From an uncultured Clostridia bacterium (GTDB lineage: Bacteria > Bacillota > Clostridia > Lachnospirales > CAG-274): DNA of 64,000 bases. Position 1 is the stretch's first letter; the number at the start of each line of letters is the position of its first letter. The notes below the pieces were generated by a model. It saw only the letters and a program-made list of their open reading frames with translations. It had not been told where the DNA came from and did no database searches. This document shows, in pieces, positions 57,901 through 64,000 of this stretch. Both the position numbers and the translations under genes were made by a program. The DNA lies in assembly GCA_910579745.1 (NCBI GenBank), contig CAJTVH010000006.1:13662-77661 (forward strand), in the 5' to 3' direction.

Positions 57901-59190
57901 ATGGCAAAAAGAGAATGGAAATTTGAAACAAAACAATTACATATAGGTCAAGAAAAGGCAGACGCTGTTACGGACGCTAGGGCGGTGCCTATTTACGCGT
58001 CGTCATCATATGTTTTTCATAACTCTAAACACGCCGCCGACCGCTTTGGGTTAAAAGACCACGGAAATATTTACGGAAGGCTCACTAATCCAACCCAAGA
58101 AATATTTGAGGAAAGAATGGCCGCTCTTGAGGGAGGTGTAGCGGCGCTGGCGACAGCCTCGGGCGCCGCGGCTGTTACTTATACTATTCAGGCTCTGGCT
58201 CAGGGAGGAGGGCATATTGTCGCATCAAAAACAATTTACGGAGGTACGTATAACCTGCTTGAGCACACTCTTCCCGCTTACGGAATTACGACGACTTTTG
58301 TCAATCCTGAGGAGGAGGGGGCTTTTGCCGCGGCTATTAAAGAAAACACAAAAGCGATTTTTATAGAAACTTTAGGAAATCCTAATTCTAATATTATTGA
58401 TATAGAAAAGGTTTCCAAAATCGCTCATGATAATAAAATACCTCTTGTTATTGATTCCACTTTCGCTACTCCTTATCTCGTAAGACCTATTGAGTATGGA
58501 GCGGATATTGTTATTCACAGTGCCACAAAATTTATCGGCGGGCATGGTACGGCCATAGGCGGAGTAATTATTGACAGCGGAAAGTTTGACTGGGAGGCTT
58601 CAGGAAAGTTTCCGGTTTTTGTCAATCCTAACTCATCTTATCATGGAGTAAGTTTTGTTAAGGCTGTAGGGGCTGCCGCTTTTGTTACTTATATAAGAGC
58701 TATTTTGCTTCGTGATACAGGTGCTACTTTATCTCCGTTCCACGCATTTTTGTTTTTACAGGGGCTTGAAACGCTTTCGCTGAGGGTTGAGAGGCATGTC
58801 TCAAACGCTCTTAAAGTTGTTGATTATCTTAACAAGCATCCTAAAGTTGAGGCGGTTCACCACCCATCTCTTGAAAGCGACCCAAGCAATACTCTTTATA
58901 AAAAATATTTTCCAAGGGGCGGAGGGTCTATTTTTACTTTTGAGATTAAAGGCGGGGAAAAAGAGGCGCATAAATTTATTGATAACCTTGAGATATTTTC
59001 TCTTCTCGCCAATGTGGCGGACGCTAAATCTCTTGTTATTCATCCCGCTACGACGACTCATTCCCAGTGTAATGAGCGGGAGCTTAAAGAACAGGGAATT
59101 AAACCAAATACAATAAGACTTTCTATTGGCATTGAAAATATTGATGATTTAATCATAGCTTTGCACGACGCTTTTGAGGCTGTGAGATAA
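57901..59190 (+). CDS. metY: O-acetylhomoserine sulfhydrylase (homocysteine synthase)
   Basis: A 429 aa PLP enzyme of the Cys/Met metabolism class making homocysteine from O-acetylhomoserine and sulfide. KFETKQLHIGQEKADAVTDA is the usual start. YGRLTNPTQEIFEERMAALE, the PLP lysine in IHSATKFIGGHGTAIGG, and HPATTTHSQ are family marks. The long 429 aa form distinguishes it from MetB/MetC. AAGGAG precedes the ATG at 57901; an upstream TTG is rejected. cysK follows. Confidence 0.95.
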   Translation: MAKREWKFETKQLHIGQEKADAVTDARAVPIYASSSYVFHNSKHAADRFGLKDHGNIYGRLTNPTQEIFEERMAALEGGVAALATASGAAAVTYTIQALAQGGGHIVASKTIYGGTYNLLEHTLPAYGITTTFVNPEEEGAFAAAIKENTKAIFIETLGNPNSNIIDIEKVSKIAHDNKIPLVIDSTFATPYLVRPIEYGADIVIHSATKFIGGHGTAIGGVIIDSGKFDWEASGKFPVFVNPNSSYHGVSFVKAVGAAAFVTYIRAILLRDTGATLSPFHAFLFLQGLETLSLRVERHVSNALKVVDYLNKHPKVEAVHHPSLESDPSNTLYKKYFPRGGGSIFTFEIKGGEKEAHKFIDNLEIFSLLANVADAKSLVIHPATTTHSQCNERELKEQGIKPNTIRLSIGIENIDDLIIALHDAFEAVR

Positions 59191-59354
59191 TGACTTTAAA
59201 TTAGTGTATGGCACTTGGGACAGTAGAACCATTAATTTGAGTTTTGGCGGTTATTGAGTAAAATAATAGTATTAAATAATTCAATTTAATGAGGATAACT
59301 TTAAAACATTGGCGTTATTATTAGAAATCGTATATGAAAGAAGGGTTTTTATTT

Positions 59355-60284
59355 ATGTCCAGAATATATAAAAAAATAACCGACCTCATTGGTGGAACGC
59401 CTTTATTGGAGCTTTCTAACTATGAAAGGGAAAATAAGCTTAAAGCGACAATTTTAGCTAAACTTGAGTATTTTAATCCGGCGGGTTCTGTAAAGGACAG
59501 AATCGCTAAAGCTATGATTGACGACGCCGAGGAAAAAGGTTTGCTTAAAAAAAATTCGGTTATTATCGAACCTACTTCCGGAAATACGGGGATTGGGCTC
59601 GCTTCTGTTGCCGCGTCGAGAAAATATAGAATTATTTTAACTATGCCGGAAACGATGAGTACTGAAAGACGAAATATATTAAAAGCGTATGGCGCGGAGC
59701 TTGTTTTGACGGAAGGGGCGAAAGGTATGAAAGGGGCTATTGAGAAAGCTGAGGAACTTTCTAAAGAAATTCCTGACAGTTTTATTCCGAGCCAGTTTAC
59801 AAATCCAGCTAACCCCGCTTATCATAAAGCTGTTACAGGACCTGAGATATGGAATGACACAGACGGGAAAGTAGATATATTTATCGCCGGAGTGGGTACG
59901 GGAGGAACCGTCAGCGGGGTAGGAGAATATCTCAAATCCCAAAATCCAGATATTAAAATTATTGCCGTTGAGCCGTCTAATTCACCTGTTTTGTCAGAAG
60001 GAAAAGCGGGAGCTCATAAAATTCAGGGTATTGGGGCGGGCTTTGTTCCGGAAACATTAAATACGAAAGTTTATGATGAGATTATCAAAGTTGAGGACGA
60101 GGACGCTTTTGAGACGGGGCGAAAAATAGCTTTATTGGAAGGGGTTCTTGTCGGGATTTCATCCGGAGCGGCTGTATGGGCTGCCCATGAAATCGCGAAA
60201 AGACCGGAAAATAAGGGAAAGGTTATTGTGGCCTTGCTTCCTGATACAGGAGACAGATACCTTTCAACTTCTATGTTTTCATAG
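59355..60284 (+). CDS. cysK: Cysteine synthase (O-acetylserine sulfhydrylase)
   Basis: A 309 aa PLP enzyme forming cysteine from O-acetylserine and sulfide. [20 protein letters not shown], the PLP lysine in [26 protein letters not shown] and [16 protein letters not shown] are all canonical. AAAGAAGGG sets the ATG at 59355; the upstream ATG at 59334 lies within that region. With metY it gives two routes for sulfide assimilation. Confidence 0.96.
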   Translation: MSRIYKKITDLIGGTPLLELSNYERENKLKATILAKLEYFNPAGSVKDRIAKAMIDDAEEKGLLKKNSVIIEPTSGNTGIGLASVAASRKYRIILTMPETMSTERRNILKAYGAELVLTEGAKGMKGAIEKAEELSKEIPDSFIPSQFTNPANPAYHKAVTGPEIWNDTDGKVDIFIAGVGTGGTVSGVGEYLKSQNPDIKIIAVEPSNSPVLSEGKAGAHKIQGIGAGFVPETLNTKVYDEIIKVEDEDAFETGRKIALLEGVLVGISSGAAVWAAHEIAKRPENKGKVIVALLPDTGDRYLSTSMFS

Positions 60285-60286
60285 AT

Positions 60287-60430
60287 ATAGTAAATAAGTT
60301 TGAGAAATGTAAAAACAGTTAAGTTTATAATTATTTTTTGGAGGCGGCATACTCCCTTGTCTATACCGAAAAGGTTGACGAGGAGAGAGGTGTTAGGCGT
60401 TTTGCTTATTTGTTTTTAAATTAATTATAA
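60287..60430. repeat. Family A repeat, copy 6
   Basis: ATATAGTAAATAAGTTTGAG to TTTGTTTTTAAATTAATTATA, with a GGAGGCGGCATACTCCCTTG core like other family A copies. Confidence 0.55.
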
Positions 60431-60537
60431 TACTGTTTAGTTTGTCATAAGTAAAAAATAAATAATATTGAAAAACAAGGCGAAATTCAGCGATAACTGG
60501 GTTTTGTCTTGTTGAAGTTATTAGGAGAGTAAATATT

Positions 60538-61458
60538 ATGATGCTGAAAGATATTCAAAAGGAAATTTTAAAATTGAAAGAGGAAAAGGACATTTGTATA
60601 TTAGCCCATAGCTATCAGGCGAGAGAGATTGTTGAGATAGCTGATTTTTCAGGGGATTCTTATGCTTTAAGTGTGAAAGCGTCTGAGGTTTCAAATAAAA
60701 ACGTTATTATGTGCGGTGTTAGATTTATGGCGGAAACCGTTAAAATTTTATCACCTCAAAAAAAAGTTTTCCTTGCTCATCCTGACGCCGGTTGTCTTAT
60801 GGCTGATGGAGCGGATAAAGAAAGTATCTCTAAAGTGAAGGAAAAATATAAGGATTATACGGTGGTAGCGTATATAAACACAACAGCCGACTTAAAAACC
60901 ATATGTGACGTATGTGTGACTTCATCCTCCGCTGTTCAGATTGTTAAAAATATTGATAATGACAATATTTTATTTATACCGGACTGTAATCTGGGAAATT
61001 ATGTGGCTAAGCGACTTCCGGACAAGAATATTAAGCTTATACAGGGAGGCTGTCCTGTTCACGCGGGAGTAGCTTTAAGTGACGTATATAAAGCGAGAGA
61101 AAAATATCCTAACGCCTCTTTACTTGTTCATCCGGAATGTGTTCCGGATGTTGTGGAGCTCGCTGATTTTGTCGGTTCAACCTCAGCTATTATGGATTAC
61201 GCGAAAAATTCTGATGAAAAGGAATTTATTATTGGTACGGAGTTAAGTATAGCGGAGCATCTCTCATATGAACTTCCCGATAAAAAATTTTATTATCTTT
61301 CCGCGGAGCTTATATGTAAAGATATGCGTCTTACGACTTTAATGGATGTGTATAATCTCGTTAAAGGAAAGGGCGGAGCCGAGATTAATCTTGATGAGGA
61401 TATTATAAGAGACGCGAGAAAGTGTATTGATGAGATGATAAGGCTTAATCATAAATAA
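60538..61458 (+). CDS. nadA: Quinolinate synthase
   Basis: A 306 aa [4Fe-4S] enzyme joining iminoaspartate and dihydroxyacetone phosphate to quinolinate for NAD synthesis. ILAHSYQAREIVEIADFSGD, VIMCGVRFMAETVKIL, VTSSSAVQIV, GGCPVHAGV and LVHPEC show the substrate and cluster sites. TAGGAGAG precedes the ATG. nadB and nadC are not in the window, so it is detached from the usual operon. Confidence 0.96.
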   Translation: MMLKDIQKEILKLKEEKDICILAHSYQAREIVEIADFSGDSYALSVKASEVSNKNVIMCGVRFMAETVKILSPQKKVFLAHPDAGCLMADGADKESISKVKEKYKDYTVVAYINTTADLKTICDVCVTSSSAVQIVKNIDNDNILFIPDCNLGNYVAKRLPDKNIKLIQGGCPVHAGVALSDVYKAREKYPNASLLVHPECVPDVVELADFVGSTSAIMDYAKNSDEKEFIIGTELSIAEHLSYELPDKKFYYLSAELICKDMRLTTLMDVYNLVKGKGGAEINLDEDIIRDARKCIDEMIRLNHK

Positions 61459-62004
61459 CTTTTATGGTTTATATTACGACAATTCTGGTATAGATAAAAA
61501 CAAAAAATTATTTTGTATATTCGGCTATTGAAAATTACCGAATATATAGGGTTTTCTGTCGGGCACGCGCTTATAAAGCGTTTTTTGTTAAATTATGAAA
61601 AAACAATGAAAGAATAAAAAGGCGGATTTTAGTAAAAATTGATATGTCAGGAAATTGTCTTATTGTTTCTCGCTAAAAGTTTTATGAATTGTCATAAATC
61701 TGTAATTGTTGTAGGTTAAGGTATAGAGTGTTAAAAATCATTTTTAACGTTTTTAAATCATATACTGTTAATTGATTACAGCGATTTCTATATATTTTTA
61801 AGGAAATAAAGTTATTTCAATTAAAAGTTTATGAATTATTTCCTAATATATAAAATGGAATCTCTGTAATATGAAATATTTCTAAAAATTATATTTTTCC
61901 GAAACAGGAATTGTTTTGATTTTTGGACACGTGATATTTATTTAATTGAGTTTATCGAACAGGTTTGTTGTACAAACATTAATTTTTATGGAGGTTTTAT
62001 TTTT
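61459..62004. repeat. Gap with family C and other repeat fragments
   Basis: 61607-61672 is a family C copy (AAAAAACAATGAAAGAATAA to TTATTGTTTCTCGC). ACCGAATATATAGGG near 61550 and a family F right end TTTATCGAACAGGT near 61944 are also present. No gene is seen. Confidence 0.5.
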
Positions 62005-62625
62005 ATGAAAGTTTTGCTATTAAACGGAAGTCCACACAAAGAGGGATGTACTTACACAGCTTTATGTGAGGTTGGAAAAGTTTTAAAAGAAAACAATATT
62101 GAGACGGAAATTTTTCAAATAGGAACGAATCCGATAGCTGGGTGTATCGCTTGCGGGGCTTGTTTAAAAAACGGAAAATGTTTCAGGGATGACAAAGTAA
62201 ATGATTTTATTGAGAAAGCTAAAGAAGCGGATGGTTTTGTTTTTGGCTCCCCCGTTTATTACGCTGGCGCGGCGGGACAAATTTCTTCTTTCCTTGACAG
62301 GGCTTTTTATGGAAGAACTTCTATTTTCGCAGGTAAACCCGGGGCCGCCGTGGTAAGCTGCAGGAGAGGAGGGGCGTCAGCCGCTTTTGACCAGATTAAT
62401 AAATATTTTACTATCTCGAAAATGCCTGTCGTTTCTTCTCAATATTGGAACCAAGTGCACGGAAACAGTCCAGAGGAGGCAGTCAAAGACCTTGAGGGAA
62501 TGCAGACTATGAGAACACTGGGAAATTATATGGCGTGGATTTTAAAATGTATTGACGCGGGGAAAAAGGCGGGGATTGATAAACCAGCGGATGAGCCGCC
62601 TGTAAAGACTAATTTTATAAGATAG
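62005..62625 (+). CDS. Flavodoxin-like NAD(P)H-dependent FMN reductase family protein
   Basis: A 206 aa flavoprotein. LLLNGSPHKEGCTYTALCEV is the FMN phosphate loop; IAGCIACGACLKNGKC is the CxxCxxC-type motif seen in the iron-sulfur flavoprotein-like group; FGSPVYYAGAAGQISSFLDR is the flavin-contact loop. Such proteins reduce quinones, azo or nitro compounds or pass electrons to iron-sulfur sites. The substrate is unknown. GGAGG precedes the ATG. Confidence 0.88.
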   Translation: MKVLLLNGSPHKEGCTYTALCEVGKVLKENNIETEIFQIGTNPIAGCIACGACLKNGKCFRDDKVNDFIEKAKEADGFVFGSPVYYAGAAGQISSFLDRAFYGRTSIFAGKPGAAVVSCRRGGASAAFDQINKYFTISKMPVVSSQYWNQVHGNSPEEAVKDLEGMQTMRTLGNYMAWILKCIDAGKKAGIDKPADEPPVKTNFIR

Positions 62626-62632
62626 TTTATTT

Positions 62633-62672
62633 TGACAATATGCCGATTTTTAATCGGTATATTGTTTTTTTA
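62633..62672 (+). terminator. Terminator after the flavoprotein gene
   Basis: ACAATATGCCGAT pairs with ATCGGTATATTGT around a TTTTA loop, followed by T7. Confidence 0.85.
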
Positions 62673-62789
62673 TGTATAATGATTGTTATTATAATTAATT
62701 CCTGTATTGCCATATTTACACGAATTTATACTTTTATTTTTATTTATTTTATGTTAAAATTAGAAAGTTGATAATCGGCGTGTGTCTGA

Positions 62790-62990
62790 TATAGTCAATA
62801 AACTTGAAAAGAAACAAAAGGAGGTGTGACAAAAATTATTTTTATGAGGCGGCGGAGGAAGAGCGTAGCCTATGCCGACCCGGCTTGGGCGTATAGGCGA
62901 ACGGAAATCGAAGCTTTGCGACTGGCCGTAGCATAGAGAAAAGGATTTTTAGCCGTGTTGAGCTTGTTTATTTTTAAGTTTGTTTACTAT
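62790..62990. repeat. Family A repeat, full copy
   Basis: TATAGTCAATAAACTTGAAA to TTTTAAGTTTGTTTACTATA. The GC-rich interior has GAGGCGGCGGAGGAAGAGCG and a GCCGACCCGGCTTGGGCG segment. No coding frame of note. Confidence 0.75.
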
Positions 62991-63064
62991 AACTAAAATA
63001 TTGGGAAAAACCAATAAAAAGATAAGTTTTATAATTAATATTAAATATGTTTAGGAGGAAGAAT

Positions 63065-64000
63065 ATGAGAAAGTTTTTAAAAATCAGCAAATTAGTATCG
63101 TCGGTGTTGATATGTTCTCTGCTCATCACCGGATGCGGTCCGTTAAGCGACGCTGATGAGGTTGTTCTTGATTTAGACGGTACAATTTTTAGTGACATGA
63201 ACGCTCAGGAGGAAAATAAAGGGGAAGAGGAAAAAGACGAGCTCATTGTGGCGTTTATGTTTGACGGCCAGATAAATGACGGCGGATACTCACAGATGCA
63301 TGATCAGGGAAGGCAAAAAGTCGAGAAAATAGAGGGTGTGAAAACAATTTATAAAGAGGGTGTTCTTGACGATGAAAAGCAAGTTGAGGAAGTCTGCGAG
63401 GAATTTATAAAAAACGGCGCTAAAGTGATTTATGGAACAAGTTTTGGGCATATGGACGGTATGTATAACGAGGCGGAAAAACATAAAGACGTAACATTTA
63501 TTCACTGCAGCGGTTATAAAAAACTTGACAATATGAGTAACTTTTTTGGAAAGATTTATCAAATGCGTTATTTGACAGGCATAGCCGCTGGTTCTGTCAC
63601 AAAATCAAATAAAATAGGGTATGTGGCGGCTTTTCCCATTCCGGAAGTTATAAGAGGAATAAACGCTTTTACGTTGGGAGTTCAAAAGGTTAATCCTGAA
63701 GCCGTTGTTGAGGTTTTATGGACCTCAACATGGAACGACTATGAGCTGGAGAAAAGCACCGCCGAAAAATTAATTGATAACGGGGCGGACGTTATCGCCC
63801 AGCATCAGAATACGACAGGACCTCAAGCCGCGGCGAGGGAGCGTGATATTTATTCCGTTGGATATAACAGGGATATGTCTTATGAAAATGAAAAACAAAT
63901 TACGGCGGCTATATGGGACTGGGGAATATATTACACGGAATGCACCAAAAAAATTCTCGACGGAAAGTGGAAAACAGGTTCGGAATGGCTTGACGCTTCA
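63065..64000 (+). CDS. BMP family ABC transporter substrate-binding lipoprotein (cut by window end)
   Basis: Partial, 312 codons visible. Signal peptide with lipobox LITGC (Cys24), so it is a membrane-anchored lipoprotein. The mature part has the BMP/PnrA fold: FMFDGQINDGGYSQMHDQGR near the start, VIYGTSFGHMDGM, IGYVAAFPIPEVIRGINAFT and LIDNGADVIAQHQNTTGPQA. Such proteins bind nucleosides (or related ligands) for an ABC importer, whose other genes probably follow beyond the window. TTAGGAGGAAG precedes the ATG. Confidence 0.92.
   Translation, partial: MRKFLKISKLVSSVLICSLLITGCGPLSDADEVVLDLDGTIFSDMNAQEENKGEEEKDELIVAFMFDGQINDGGYSQMHDQGRQKVEKIEGVKTIYKEGVLDDEKQVEEVCEEFIKNGAKVIYGTSFGHMDGMYNEAEKHKDVTFIHCSGYKKLDNMSNFFGKIYQMRYLTGIAAGSVTKSNKIGYVAAFPIPEVIRGINAFTLGVQKVNPEAVVEVLWTSTWNDYELEKSTAEKLIDNGADVIAQHQNTTGPQAAARERDIYSVGYNRDMSYENEKQITAAIWDWGIYYTECTKKILDGKWKTGSEWLDAS

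Noticed and set aside
63290-63562. Minus-strand open frames at the right end
   Set aside because: They oppose a clear plus-strand lipoprotein gene with a lipobox and BMP motifs.

Overview
The window looks like chromosome from a low-GC, endospore-forming, anaerobic Firmicute of class Clostridia, probably near the Lachnospirales. The evidence is spoIVA, three T-box leaders, an archaeal-type AspRS next to gatCAB, a PssA/Psd pair, a BspA-like leucine-rich repeat protein, and AGGAGG-type ribosome binding sites throughout. The exact lineage cannot be fixed from this sequence. I found no rRNA or tRNA gene, no CRISPR array, no complete insertion sequence and no prophage.

Layout. 1-9700: CPBP protease, HD-GYP protein, secreted LRR protein, small membrane protein, YchF, a conserved HExxH/zinc-ribbon-like protein and two unrecognised minus-strand genes, one frameshifted. 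10125-11597: two BioY biotin transporters behind a promoter that overlaps a BirA-type operator. 12502-15302: YbhN-like membrane protein, PssA and Psd, a phosphatidylethanolamine operon. 15655-23453: SGNH esterase, WecC-type dehydrogenase, DUF3795 protein, YhaM, a membrane-linked Cas4/RecB-like nuclease split in two, and RlmD/RumA. 23524-28781: leuA and thrS, each behind a T-box. 29129-33100: small proteins, two half-size TauE/SafE proteins and a Cache-MCP. 33224-35887: XRE plus SLOG pair and SpoIVA. 36480-41310: asp23, recG, rsmD, coaD and a coiled-coil gene. 41384-47128 (minus strand): dnaB, rplI, gdpP, a MazG-like gene and pheA. 47797-50667: a partner-switching signalling module. 50760-55824: T-box(Asn)-aspS2-gatC-gatA-gatB. 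55895-57225: ECF sigma and anti-sigma. 57708-64000: metY, cysK, nadA, flavodoxin-like reductase and the start of a BMP lipoprotein.

Functional links. aspS2 and gatCAB form a tRNA-dependent asparagine route, and their T-box carries an Asn (AAC) specifier. leuA and thrS T-boxes carry Leu (CTC) and Thr (ACC) triplets in the same local context. The STAS, ATPase and PP2C genes form a phosphorylation-driven switch whose receiver domain and one ATPase have lost key residues. metY and cysK are neighbouring sulfur-assimilation genes.

The intergenic DNA is unusual. Several families of about 70-250 bp elements with terminal inverted repeats (called A, B, C, D, F and G here) fill most gaps. Some are nested, and one appears to lie inside the thrS T-box leader. 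They resemble MITEs, but no cognate transposase is in the window.
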